This document shows positions 1 through 6,933 of a DNA stretch of 9,534 nt, piece after piece. Position numbers and translations under genes: made by a program. The notes beneath the pieces are model-generated. The model did no database searches. It was not told the DNA's origin and saw nothing but the letters and a program-made list of their open reading frames with translations. The stretch lies in NCBI GenBank assembly GCA_007128525.1, contig SKXG01000289.1, positions 1-9,534 of the forward strand, given 5' to 3'. The DNA comes from Pseudomonadales bacterium (GTDB lineage Bacteria > Pseudomonadota > Gammaproteobacteria > Pseudomonadales > Azotimanducaceae). Position 1 is the first letter of the stretch. Every line of letters starts with the position of its first letter.

Positions 1-303
1 CAAAGCAACGCCGAGCATGCCCTGATCGAGCGCGTTCATGAGGCCGCGCCCGATGGCATGGATTTCATTCTGATCAACCCGGGGGCACTGACCCACACGA
101 GCATCGGGCTGCGCGATGCGCTGCTCGGCGTCGGCATTCCCTTTATCGAAGTGCACCTGTCCAACGTGCATGCCCGTGAGTCTTTCCGGCAGCACTCCTA
201 CCTGTCTGATGTGGCGGTTGGCGTGATTACCGGCCTGGGTGCGCTGGGCTATGAGCTGGCACTGCAGGCAGCGCTGGACCGTCTCGCTCACGACAGGTCC
301 TGA
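1..303 (+). CDS. aroQ: 3-dehydroquinate dehydratase, type II (3' part)
   Basis: This is the C-terminal 100 residues of type II dehydroquinase, which dehydrates 3-dehydroquinate to 3-dehydroshikimate in the cytoplasmic shikimate pathway toward aromatic amino acids. The 5' end lies before the window; frame 1 is open from base 1 to the TGA at 301-303. Diagnostic family motifs are present: [10 protein letters not shown], then [12 protein letters not shown] with the active-site His region, followed by [19 protein letters not shown] and the usual C-terminal GYELAL helix. The N-terminal part with the catalytic Tyr and lid loop is not in view. In many gammaproteobacteria aroQ is followed by accB and accC; here prmA follows after only 46 nt. 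Identification is secure from motif content alone. Confidence 0.95.
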   Translation, partial: QSNAEHALIERVHEAAPDGMDFILINPGALTHTSIGLRDALLGVGIPFIEVHLSNVHARESFRQHSYLSDVAVGVITGLGALGYELALQAALDRLAHDRS

Positions 304-316
304 CCGGGTCTGTGCG

Positions 317-329
317 CGCGTCAGACGCG
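317..329. repeat. Short perfect palindrome in the aroQ-prmA gap
   Basis: The 13-nt sequence CGCGTCAGACGCG is a perfect inverted repeat centred on A323, lying 20 nt before the prmA GTG. It could form a small hairpin of about 5 bp with a 3-nt loop. There is no T-run after it, so it is not a convincing terminator. It may be chance in GC-rich DNA. Confidence 0.35.
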
Positions 330-337
330 GATACTCG

Positions 338-345
338 GGAGGTGA
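338..345 (+). promoter_or_regulatory. Strong Shine-Dalgarno fixing the prmA GTG start
   Basis: GGAGGTGA is an almost complete anti-16S match. The GGAGG core ends 7 nt before the GTG at 350-352. This decides the prmA start: the same frame is open further upstream to an ATG at 239, but that would overlap aroQ and add 37 residues that do not look like PrmA. Confidence 0.8.
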
Positions 346-349
346 CCCT

Positions 350-1282
350 GTGCCCTGGCTGCGCCTGACACTGTCGACCACGGCGCCCTGGTTTGAAGAA
401 CTCAGCGACTTGTTGCTGGCAGCCGGTGCGCCAGCGGTGACAGCGCTGGATGCGGGCGATCAGCCCATCCTGGAGCCCGACCCGGGCGCCATGCCGCTGT
501 GGCAGCACGTGCAGGTTCAGGCTCTGTGGCCGCCGGAGGCGCCCCTGGCGCCGTTGCGGGAACAGCTGGCGGCGTGGTCCGCAGCGCGCCAGCAGCCCAT
601 GCCCGCATTGGACACCACCTTCGTTCCCGATCAAGACTGGTCCCGCACCTGGCGTGATGGCTTGGAGCCACGGCGCTATGGCGACCGGTTGTGGGTGCTG
701 CCCGGCGACTGGCCGGACGCACAGGACTTTGCCGGCGTGCATTTGTATCTCGACCCCGGGCTTGCTTTCGGATCCGGTACGCACCCGACGACCAGCCTGT
801 GCCTGCATCAGCTTGCCGCACTGCCGCTTGCTGGCTGCCGATTGATCGACTATGGATGCGGCTCCGGCATTTTGGCCATTGCAGGCCTGTTGCTGGGCGC
901 GGATCAGGCCCTGGCCGTGGATCACGATCCCCAGGCCCTGACTGCGACTCGGGACAATGCCATCCGCAATGGCGTGGCGGCAGCGCGGTTGCAGTGTTGT
1001 GCGCCCGGTGATTCAAAGCTGGCCGACTGGCATGGGCAGGCAGACATTCTGCTCGCCAACATCCTGGCTGGTCCGCTGACCGCGCTGGCGCCAACGCTCA
1101 CCGGCCTGTTGCGGCCGGGAGCGACACTGGTGTTGTCGGGTATCCTGGCCTCGCAGTGGCCGGGTGTGGCAGCAGCCTACCCGGACGTACAGTTTGCGAC
1201 GCCGCTGATTCAGGATGACTGGGTGTGCGCCGTCGGCGTAGTGGCCAGGCCCGGCAGCGAAGGAGCGCCTGTGGATGGCTGA
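350..1282 (+). CDS. prmA: Ribosomal protein L11 methyltransferase
   Basis: PrmA is a cytoplasmic SAM-dependent enzyme that methylates ribosomal protein L11. From the GTG at 350 the product is 310 residues, close to the 293 of E. coli PrmA. The N-terminus (MPWLRLTLSTT) matches the family. Residues 1-60 form the L11-recognition domain, 94-107 the DQDWSRTWRDGLEP segment, and 135-147 the family signature DPGLAFGSGTHPT. The SAM-binding motif I DYGCGSGILAIAG lies at 167-179, with the acidic end of beta2 (AVDHD) at 189-193. The NILAGPL motif at 237-243 is the catalytic-loop equivalent seen in this family. The last 8 nt overlap the next gene, suggesting translational coupling. Synteny (prmA before a zinc-ribbon gene, dusB and fis) agrees. 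Confidence 0.96.
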   Translation: MPWLRLTLSTTAPWFEELSDLLLAAGAPAVTALDAGDQPILEPDPGAMPLWQHVQVQALWPPEAPLAPLREQLAAWSAARQQPMPALDTTFVPDQDWSRTWRDGLEPRRYGDRLWVLPGDWPDAQDFAGVHLYLDPGLAFGSGTHPTTSLCLHQLAALPLAGCRLIDYGCGSGILAIAGLLLGADQALAVDHDPQALTATRDNAIRNGVAAARLQCCAPGDSKLADWHGQADILLANILAGPLTALAPTLTGLLRPGATLVLSGILASQWPGVAAAYPDVQFATPLIQDDWVCAVGVVARPGSEGAPVDG

Positions 1283-2471
1283 TGACGACCTTGAACCCCT
1301 GATCACTCGCTGTCCCGGCTGTTCAACCCGTTTCCGGGTGACCGAAGAACAGCTGCGCAAGGCGTCTGGTCGGGTTCGTTGTGGTCGTTGCTATCTGGTA
1401 TTCCTCGGCACCGATCATCTGATTCTGAGTGATGATGATGCGGTCATTGAGGGTGATCCGCTGGCAACCTTGGATGCCCTGCTGAGTGAGCTCAACACCG
1501 TGGATGCTGAGCCTGCTGTCGTCACAGGGGCTGATGATGACGAGCCGCGCGCGGATGGCGCGGATCAGAGCACCGGCGTTGATGCCGCCGACGAACTGGC
1601 GAACGAAGCTGGCAGCGATGAAGAGCCGGCACCTTTGGATTCCGGGGATCCACTGGATCAGTTGATTGATGAGGCCTTTGCCGAGCTGCGCGTCGAGGAT
1701 GAGGCGCCGGTCGAAGCGCGCGAGCTGGACCAGCCTCCGGGGCAGGCAGACATTGAGGAGGCCTTGACGGCATCGCTGGACGACGTGCCATCCGAGCGTC
1801 GTGATCTGGAACCGGAACCGGAACCGGAACCGGACTTGGAAGTTGAGCCAGAATCAGAACTGGCGCCAGAAACAGAACCGTCGCTTACGGCCGGTCTGCC
1901 TGCCAATGGCGCTGGTGATCTGCCGAGTATTGAGATCCCTGACCTTTCGCCTCGGGCGGAGCTGGAAGCTGAACTGCAGCGCACTGGCAGCCCGACCGGC
2001 ACCGGGATGCGACGCTGGTTGCTGCTGGCATTTGTCGCCGGCCTGCTGGTGCTGCCGCCAACGGTGTTCTGGTGGCAGTTCGACACCTGGTCGAGGGATC
2101 CGGGCCTGCGGCCCTACTATCAGGCCGCTTGCGACATGCTGGGATGCCGCCTGCCGCAACTGCGTTCGCTGGCTGATTTACGCTCTCGCAGCATGACGGT
2201 GCGCAGCCACCCCGAGCTTGACGGCCAACTGCGGGTTGATGCGTTGATCGTCAACCAGGCGCCGTTTGCTCAGCCTTTCCCGGTTATCGAGCTGCGCTTC
2301 TCGGCGATGGACGGCACGCTGCTGGCGAGCAACCGCTTCGCCCCGGGTGACTATCTGCATGGCGACCTGCGACGTGCGCGCGAGATGGCGTCACAGGCGC
2401 AAGTGCGCATTGCGCTAGAGGTCCCCGACCCCGGGCCGGATGCGGTGAACTACCAGATGCTGTTCCGTTAA
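1275..2471 (+). CDS. Zinc-ribbon and DUF3426 domain membrane protein
   Basis: This is a 398-residue protein of unknown function. Residues 10-45 form a zinc ribbon of the MJ0042 type, with Cys pairs C13/C16 (CPGC) and C36/C39 (CGRC). Residues 50-235 are a long, very acidic, probably disordered linker rich in Asp and Glu, including four Glu-Pro repeats at about 179-186. A single hydrophobic span at about 248-266 is followed by FWWQFDTW. Residues 270-398 are a DUF3426 domain ending in the characteristic LEVPDPGPDAVNYQMLF. The predicted topology is N-terminus in the cytoplasm and C-terminal domain outside the membrane. The ATG at 1275 has AAGGAG at 1260-1265 as ribosome binding site and overlaps prmA by 8 nt. 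Related genes occupy the same place after prmA in Pseudomonas-like genomes. I do not assign a function. Confidence 0.9.
   Translation: MADDDLEPLITRCPGCSTRFRVTEEQLRKASGRVRCGRCYLVFLGTDHLILSDDDAVIEGDPLATLDALLSELNTVDAEPAVVTGADDDEPRADGADQSTGVDAADELANEAGSDEEPAPLDSGDPLDQLIDEAFAELRVEDEAPVEARELDQPPGQADIEEALTASLDDVPSERRDLEPEPEPEPDLEVEPESELAPETEPSLTAGLPANGAGDLPSIEIPDLSPRAELEAELQRTGSPTGTGMRRWLLLAFVAGLLVLPPTVFWWQFDTWSRDPGLRPYYQAACDMLGCRLPQLRSLADLRSRSMTVRSHPELDGQLRVDALIVNQAPFAQPFPVIELRFSAMDGTLLASNRFAPGDYLHGDLRRAREMASQAQVRIALEVPDPGPDAVNYQMLFR
1809..1832 (+). repeat. In-frame (GAACCG)4 hexanucleotide repeat
   Basis: Four perfect tandem copies of GAACCG encode alternating Glu-Pro in the acidic linker of the DUF3426 protein. 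Copy-number change by slippage would add or remove Glu-Pro pairs without shifting the frame. The same hexamer in reverse complement occurs in dusB at 3285-3308. Confidence 0.9.
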
Positions 2472-2480
2472 GCGCCTGCG

Positions 2481-2510
2481 TTGGCACCCGAGCGCCGGCA
2501 AGAGTAATAT
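2481..2510 (+). promoter_or_regulatory. Candidate sigma70 promoter for dusB-fis
   Basis: TTGGCA at 2481-2486 (5 of 6 to the -35 consensus) is separated by 18 nt from TAATAT at 2505-2510 (4 of 6 to the -10 consensus). The DNA just after the -10 is GC-rich (TGCGCTCCCGC), resembling the discriminator of stringently controlled promoters. Transcription would start near 2517, so TTG at 2510 would lie inside the promoter and the TTG at 2543 would be the usable dusB start. In E. coli the dusB-fis operon is also driven from just upstream of dusB. This is a pattern match by eye, not a proven promoter. Confidence 0.45.
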
Positions 2511-2542
2511 TGCGCTCCCGCACGGCAGACCCGGACACCAAG

Positions 2543-3526
2543 TTGATAGCAATAGGGCCGCACAAACTGCGCAATCCGATCGTGTTGGCGCCCATGGCGG
2601 GCGTGACCGATTTGCCGCTGCGTGAACTGGCCTGGTCACTTGGTGCCGGTATGGTCGTCTCGGAAATGACCAGTGCTCGTGAAGATCTTGCGGCAACGCG
2701 CAAGTCCCGCATGCGCCGGGCACCTGTCTCCGGAGCCAGTCCGCATACCGTGCAGGTGGCTGGTGGCGATGCCGAAACCATTGCTGCAGCTGCAAGGCGC
2801 GAGGCGCAGGCCGGTGCTGACATTGTCGACATCAACCTGGGCTGTCCGGCAAAGAAAGTCTGCAACAAGGCCGCCGGTTCGGCGCTGCTGCGAGATGAGG
2901 CACTGGTGGCCGAAATACTGCGGGCCGCGGCCGATGCTGTTGATGTTCCGGTGACTGTGAAGATACGAACGGGCTGGAGTCCGGAGATGCGCAATGCGGT
3001 GCGCGTGGCACGCATTGCGGAAGACGCCGGCATCGCTGCAATCACTGTGCATGGCCGAACACGCGCCTGCCGTTTTGTTGGTGCGGTGGAATACGACAGC
3101 ATTGCCGCGGTAAAAGCGGCGGTCTCAATCCCTGTGTTCGCCAACGGTGACGTCGACAGCCCGGAGAAGGCGCGCGCCGTGCTGGACTACACTGGAGCCG
3201 ATGGCCTGTATATTGGCCGTGCCGCCTTGGGTGCGCCCTGGTTGCCGGGTATGATTGCCCGTTCATTGGCGGGTCAGGCAACATCGGTTCCGGTTCCGGT
3301 TCCGGTCCCGGGCCAGATTCTGCAAATTGCTTTGCATCATTTACATGCGCTGCACAGATTCTATGGTCAGCGGGCAGGGGTTGGCATTGCCCGCAAGCAC
3401 ATCAAGGCCTATTTGCAGCAGTCTGGCCTGGGCGTGCGAGCCAGAGAATTTAACGTACTGAACGACACGGCCGCCCAGTCTGATTGGCTGGCCAGTATGA
3501 TCGAGGGTGAAGCGCAGGCGGCCTGA
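2543..3526 (+). CDS. dusB: tRNA-dihydrouridine synthase B
   Basis: DusB is an FMN enzyme that reduces specific uridines in the tRNA D-loop using NADPH. The TIM-barrel start APMAGVTDLPLREL, the catalytic-Cys motif INLGCPAKKV, the FMN-binding KIRTGW, the HGRTRAC motif, the ANGDV strand and the DYTGADGLYIGRAALG phosphate-binding loop are all present in order. The C-terminal helical domain contains the conserved FYGQ and ARKHIKAYL segments. The start chosen is TTG 2543, because M-I-A-I-G-P-H-K-L-R-N aligns almost exactly with the start of E. coli DusB and gives 327 residues (E. coli 321). A TTG at 2510 with an AAGAG upstream would add 11 residues and cannot be excluded. A Val-Pro repeat encoded at 3287-3310 is an unusual insertion before the C-terminal domain. 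fis follows after 33 nt, the conserved dusB-fis pairing. Confidence 0.94.
   Translation: MIAIGPHKLRNPIVLAPMAGVTDLPLRELAWSLGAGMVVSEMTSAREDLAATRKSRMRRAPVSGASPHTVQVAGGDAETIAAAARREAQAGADIVDINLGCPAKKVCNKAAGSALLRDEALVAEILRAAADAVDVPVTVKIRTGWSPEMRNAVRVARIAEDAGIAAITVHGRTRACRFVGAVEYDSIAAVKAAVSIPVFANGDVDSPEKARAVLDYTGADGLYIGRAALGAPWLPGMIARSLAGQATSVPVPVPVPGQILQIALHHLHALHRFYGQRAGVGIARKHIKAYLQQSGLGVRAREFNVLNDTAAQSDWLASMIEGEAQAA
3285..3308 (+). repeat. Hexanucleotide repeat (CGGTTC)3 + CGGTCC in dusB
   Basis: Three perfect copies and one copy with a single change encode four Val-Pro pairs between the DusB barrel and its helical domain. The unit is the reverse complement of the GAACCG repeat at 1809-1832, and 22 nt of the two tracts are perfectly complementary. 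Confidence 0.9.
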
Positions 3527-3559
3527 GGGTCTGCGCAGATCGGGAAGCGACAGCAAGCC

Positions 3560-3976
3560 ATGAGCGCAGAACACTTCAGCCAGACTCGCAAGCGACGACC
3601 TGTGCCACAACAGACTTTGGGTGCTGACGGTGCCGAGCGATCACGCCTGCCAGCAGGCCCGGCAGCTGCTGGACCGACCGCCGCCTTCACCAAAGAAGGT
3701 CGGCACCCGTCACTACAGGCCACTGACGACAGCGCCAAGGACATGGCGCCATTGCACGAGTGCGTCAGCGACGCCTTGCAGGACTATTTCGCGCATTTGG
3801 ACGGGCAGGCGCCAGTTGGCCTGTACGACTTCGTCATGGCTGAAGTGGAGCGCCCTCTGCTCAAGGCCGTCATGCATCAGGTGGCTGGCAATCAAAGCCG
3901 GGCCGCTGAAATGCTGGGCCTGAACCGGGGCACGCTGCGCAAGAAGCTCAAACAACACGGTCTGCTGGAAAACTGA
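3560..3976 (+). CDS. fis: DNA-binding protein Fis, with extended N-terminus
   Basis: Fis is a dimeric nucleoid protein that bends DNA and activates rRNA and other growth-related promoters. The core is clear: residues 62-138 include [27 protein letters not shown] and the helix-turn-helix [20 protein letters not shown], which closely matches E. coli Fis ([19 protein letters not shown]). The product is 138 residues, against 98 in E. coli. The excess is an N-terminal stretch of about 40 residues rich in Ala, Pro, Gly and Arg with no resemblance to the E. coli beta-hairpin region. The ATG at 3560 has only a weak GGGAAG 12 nt upstream. In-frame alternatives are GTG 3602, TTG 3617 and ATG 3743; the last would give a bare 77-residue core. 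The stop overlaps the purH start by 1 nt (TGATG), so the two are probably translationally coupled. Confidence 0.93.
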   Translation: MSAEHFSQTRKRRPVPQQTLGADGAERSRLPAGPAAAGPTAAFTKEGRHPSLQATDDSAKDMAPLHECVSDALQDYFAHLDGQAPVGLYDFVMAEVERPLLKAVMHQVAGNQSRAAEMLGLNRGTLRKKLKQHGLLEN

Positions 3977-5571
3977 TGTCCCAAACCCCTGTAGTGAAGC
4001 GCCCGTTGCGACGGGCGCTGTTGAGTGTTTCTGATAAATCCGGTCTTGAAGCCTTTGGCAAAGCGCTGAGCGCCGCTGGCGTCGAACTGCTGTCCACGGG
4101 CGGCACCTGGCGCACGCTGCATGAAGCGGGCGTGCCGGTGACTGAAGTGTCGGCGTACACAGGTTTCCCGGAGATGATGGACGGCCGGGTCAAGACGCTG
4201 CATCCGAAGGTGCATGGCGGCATCCTGGGGCGTCGTGGTCAGGATGATGTGGTCATGGCAGAGCACGGCATTGACGGCATCGACCTGGTTGTCGTGAACC
4301 TGTATCCCTTCGAGCAGACGATCGCCCGTCCGGACGCAACGCTCGACGATGCGATCGAGAACATCGATATCGGTGGTCCGGCGATGCTTCGCTCAGCAGC
4401 CAAAAACCATCGGGACGTGCTGGTGGTTGTTGATCCGACCGACTACAACGAGATTGCTGAGGTGCTTCGGTCTGGTGGCAGCAGTCTGGCGCTGCGCCAG
4501 CGACTTGCGCAGAAAGCCTTTGCGCACACTGCCGGCTATGATGCCGCGGTATCAGGCTATCTCGCCCGGCAGTTCGCGGCACAAGCGCCTGACGATGGCG
4601 ACGCAGCGGCGCTGCCCCCATCGCTGCATTTGAGCTTCCGCCGGCAACAGGCCATGCGCTACGGCGAGAACCCGCATCAGCGCGCGGCCCTTTATGCCGA
4701 GCCTGGCCGCGATCTGCGCGGCACCGTCACTGGGTCGCAGCAGCTGCAGGGCAAGGCGCTGTCGTTCAACAACATCGCCGACACGGATGCCGCGCTGGAA
4801 ACTGTACGCGTGTTCGATCAGCCCGCCTGCGTCATCGTCAAGCATGCGAACCCCTGTGGTGTGGCCTTGGGCGCAACTCTTGCGGAAGCCTATGACAAAG
4901 CCTTTGCCACGGATCCGACCAGCGCCTTTGGCGGCATCATCGCCTTCAACCGGCCGCTTGATGGCGACACCATGGCGCAGATCGTGGCGCGCCAGTTCGC
5001 CGAAGTCGTTGTGGCGCCGGAGGTCAGCGATGCCGCCCGGCAGGCGGCCGGCAAACGCAAGAATCTGCGCCTGCTGGCGTGCGGACCTTTCGACGGCGTG
5101 CAGCGTGGCCTTGAGTTCAAGCGCGTTGGTGGCGGTGTGCTGGTGCAGAGTGCCGATGAGCTGGCGCTGGATCAGCAGCAGCTCAAGGTTGTCAGTCGGC
5201 GCCAGCCCACCGAGCAGGAAATGCGCGACTTGCTGTTCGCCTGGCATGTGGCCTGGTTCGTAAAATCCAATGCCATCGTTTATGCGCGCGACGCTCGTAC
5301 CATCGGTGTCGGTGCCGGCCAGATGAGCCGCGTCATCAGCGCGCGCATTGCCGGCATGAAGGCGGCGGATGAAGGGCTTGCGGTGGAAGGGTCGGTCATG
5401 GCCTCTGATGCCTTCTTCCCATTCCGCGATGGCATCGATGCCGCTGCCGAGGCGGGCATTCGGGCCGTCATTCAGCCGGGCGGCTCGGTACGGGACGAGG
5501 AAGTGATTGCCGCGGCTGATGAGCATGACATGGCCATGCTGTTTACCGGCATTCGGCACTTTCGGCACTGA
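3976..5571 (+). CDS. purH: Bifunctional AICAR formyltransferase / IMP cyclohydrolase
   Basis: PurH carries out the last two steps of de novo purine synthesis: formylation of AICAR from 10-formyl-THF, then ring closure of FAICAR to IMP. It is cytoplasmic and dimeric. At 531 residues it is nearly the same length as E. coli PurH (529). The N-terminal MGS-like IMP cyclohydrolase domain shows [14 protein letters not shown] at 40-44 and [16 protein letters not shown] around 69-84, then NLYPFE and [18 protein letters not shown]. The C-terminal transformylase domain has MRYGENPHQ, the catalytic Lys-His pair at 289-290 in [10 protein letters not shown], then [34 protein letters not shown] and the terminal [11 protein letters not shown]. 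All landmarks are intact. The ATG at 3976 overlaps the fis stop by 1 nt; purD follows after 27 nt. Confidence 0.98.
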   Translation: MSQTPVVKRPLRRALLSVSDKSGLEAFGKALSAAGVELLSTGGTWRTLHEAGVPVTEVSAYTGFPEMMDGRVKTLHPKVHGGILGRRGQDDVVMAEHGIDGIDLVVVNLYPFEQTIARPDATLDDAIENIDIGGPAMLRSAAKNHRDVLVVVDPTDYNEIAEVLRSGGSSLALRQRLAQKAFAHTAGYDAAVSGYLARQFAAQAPDDGDAAALPPSLHLSFRRQQAMRYGENPHQRAALYAEPGRDLRGTVTGSQQLQGKALSFNNIADTDAALETVRVFDQPACVIVKHANPCGVALGATLAEAYDKAFATDPTSAFGGIIAFNRPLDGDTMAQIVARQFAEVVVAPEVSDAARQAAGKRKNLRLLACGPFDGVQRGLEFKRVGGGVLVQSADELALDQQQLKVVSRRQPTEQEMRDLLFAWHVAWFVKSNAIVYARDARTIGVGAGQMSRVISARIAGMKAADEGLAVEGSVMASDAFFPFRDGIDAAAEAGIRAVIQPGGSVRDEEVIAAADEHDMAMLFTGIRHFRH

Positions 5572-5587
5572 CGCGGGACTCGGATTC

Positions 5588-5593
5588 AGGAGG
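5588..5593 (+). promoter_or_regulatory. Strong Shine-Dalgarno for purD
   Basis: AGGAGG ends 5 nt before the purD ATG at 5599 and sits in the 27-nt purH-purD gap. It fixes the start and implies independent, efficient initiation on a shared purH-purD message. Confidence 0.8.
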
Positions 5594-5598
5594 CATCT

Positions 5599-6885
5599 AT
5601 GCAGGTCTTGGTCGTTGGTGGTGGTGGTCGTGAGCACGCGCTGGCCTGGCGTGCCGCGCAAAGCCCGGGTGTGAGCCGTGTCTTCGTTGCGCCCGGCAAC
5701 GCCGGTACAGCCCGTGAGCCCGACCTTGAGAACGTCGACATCGATCCGATGGATTTCCCGGCACTGGCGGCATTTGCGCAACGTGAGCAGGTGGGCCTGA
5801 CCATCGTGGGTCCAGAGGCACCCCTGGTCGCCGGCATCCGTGACCATTTCGATGCTGTCGGCCTGGCGTGTTTCGGGCCTTCCAAGGCTGCGGCACAGCT
5901 GGAAGGCTCCAAAGCCTTTACCAAGGCCTTTCTGGCGCGTCATCGCATACCCACAGCTGCCTATCAGAGTTTTACTGACGTCAGTGAAGCCGAAGCCTAT
6001 GTGCGGGCGCGTGGGGCGCCCATTGTCATCAAGGCCGACGGCCTGGCTGCCGGCAAAGGTGTGGTGGTCGCTGAGACCGAAGCCGAGGCTCTGGCAGCGG
6101 TTCGTGACATGCTGTCGGGAAATGCCTTTGGCAGTGCCGGCCACCGTGTGGTGGTCGAAGACAAGCTGGTTGGTGAAGAAGCCAGCTTTATCTGTCTGTG
6201 TGATGGCGAACGGGTGGTGCCTTTTGCCAGTTCGCAGGATCACAAGGCACGCGATGATGGCGATCGTGGCCCGAACACCGGCGGCATGGGCGCCTATTCG
6301 CCGGCGCCTGTGGTGACGGACGCTGTACATGAACGGATCATGCGTGAGGTGATTGAGCCGACTGTTCGCGGCATGCGCGACGACGGCACACCGTTTCAGG
6401 GTTTCTTGTACGCTGGACTGATGATTGCCCCCGACGGCACGCCGAATGTCATCGAATTCAACTGCCGCCACGGTGATCCGGAAGCCGAGCCCATCATGTG
6501 CCGCTTGCGGTCCGACTTGGTGGACCTCTGTCAGCGCGCGCTGGATGGCCGTCTCGATGATGTCAGTCTGGACTGGGATCCACGCGTTGCGCTTGGTGTT
6601 GTCATGGCGGCGGGCGGCTATCCGCTGGACTATGCCAAGGGTGCGGTGATCAGCGGGCTCGATGGTCAGGATGGCGATGACCTGAAAGTTTTTCATGCCG
6701 GTACGCGGCTGGATGACGCCGGCAACGTTCTTACGAACGGTGGGCGTGTCCTCTGTGTGGTGGGTATGGGCGCGGACGCGGCCGCGGCGCAGCAGCGCGC
6801 CTATCAGGCTGTCGAACAGATTCAGTGGCCTGGCGTGCAATACCGACGTGACATTGGCTTTCGTGCTGTAGCGCGCAGGCCGTGA
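5599..6885 (+). CDS. purD: Phosphoribosylamine-glycine ligase
   Basis: PurD (GAR synthetase) joins glycine to 5-phosphoribosylamine using ATP, the second step of purine synthesis, in the cytoplasm. It is 428 residues, the normal length. The N-domain begins with VLVVGGGGREHALAW (residues 3-17) and has APGNAGTA and VGPEAPLVAG. The ATP-grasp region follows, with IKADGLAAGKGVVVAETE, EEASFICLCDG, SSQDHKARDDGDRGPNTGGMG and the metal-binding EFN at 286-288. The C-domain has VFHAGT, TNGGRVL and a terminal YRRDIGFRA. One oddity is that the usually invariant stretch RFGDPETQP reads RHGDPEAEP here (H291, A296, E297). Glu286 and Asn288, expected to bind metal, are kept. The gene follows purH in the same reading phase and is separated from the downstream kinase by a hairpin. 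Confidence 0.97.
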   Translation: MQVLVVGGGGREHALAWRAAQSPGVSRVFVAPGNAGTAREPDLENVDIDPMDFPALAAFAQREQVGLTIVGPEAPLVAGIRDHFDAVGLACFGPSKAAAQLEGSKAFTKAFLARHRIPTAAYQSFTDVSEAEAYVRARGAPIVIKADGLAAGKGVVVAETEAEALAAVRDMLSGNAFGSAGHRVVVEDKLVGEEASFICLCDGERVVPFASSQDHKARDDGDRGPNTGGMGAYSPAPVVTDAVHERIMREVIEPTVRGMRDDGTPFQGFLYAGLMIAPDGTPNVIEFNCRHGDPEAEPIMCRLRSDLVDLCQRALDGRLDDVSLDWDPRVALGVVMAAGGYPLDYAKGAVISGLDGQDGDDLKVFHAGTRLDDAGNVLTNGGRVLCVVGMGADAAAAQQRAYQAVEQIQWPGVQYRRDIGFRAVARRP

Positions 6886-6898
6886 CCGACAAGTAAGT

Positions 6899-6933
6899 TA
6901 GACTGGGTCTGCCGGCTAAGCGGACCCAGTTTA
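6899..6933 (+). terminator. 14-bp hairpin between purD and the kinase, ending on its ATG
   Basis: Bases 6899-6912 pair continuously with 6920-6933 (14 bp including two G-U wobbles), leaving a 7-nt loop, CGGCTAA. The core arm ACTGGGTC/GACCCAGT is perfect. It starts 14 nt after the purD stop and is followed by a short interrupted T stretch (TTTATGT), so it could act as a weak Rho-independent terminator for the purine genes. The last paired base, A6933, is the first base of the kinase start codon, so the same structure could also hinder kinase translation. Which role applies is inference. Confidence 0.6.

Noticed and set aside
82..111. Leu instead of Tyr in the AroQ motif usually seen as GAYTHTS.
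   Set aside because: GLTHTS-type variants occur in other type II dehydroquinases such as the mycobacterial enzyme, and the essential Tyr lies elsewhere in the protein.
227..1094. Two overlapping minus-strand frames opposite prmA.
   Set aside because: Arg/Pro/Gln-rich shadow translations with no family motif; the plus-strand PrmA match is complete.
1428..1440. A GAT repeat in the DUF3426 gene.
   Set aside because: Only three in-frame Asp codons inside an acidic linker; ordinary low complexity.
2284..3144. A 286-codon minus-strand frame opposite the DUF3426 gene and dusB.
   Set aside because: Low-complexity Ala/Ser/Arg composition typical of antisense GC-rich frames, while the plus strand carries the clear DusB motifs.
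5613..5629. A run of GGT triplets at the start of purD.
   Set aside because: It encodes the conserved GGGGRE nucleotide-binding loop of PurD, so protein function explains it without a microsatellite.
4552..6840. A 762-codon open frame on the minus strand opposite purH and purD.
   Set aside because: Its codons are in exact register with purH and purD, which share one phase. It stays open only because TTA, CTA and TCA codons (reverse complements of stops) are rare in these GC-rich genes; it ends at the TCA Ser codon 4552-4554 of purH. Its product shows no recognisable family pattern.
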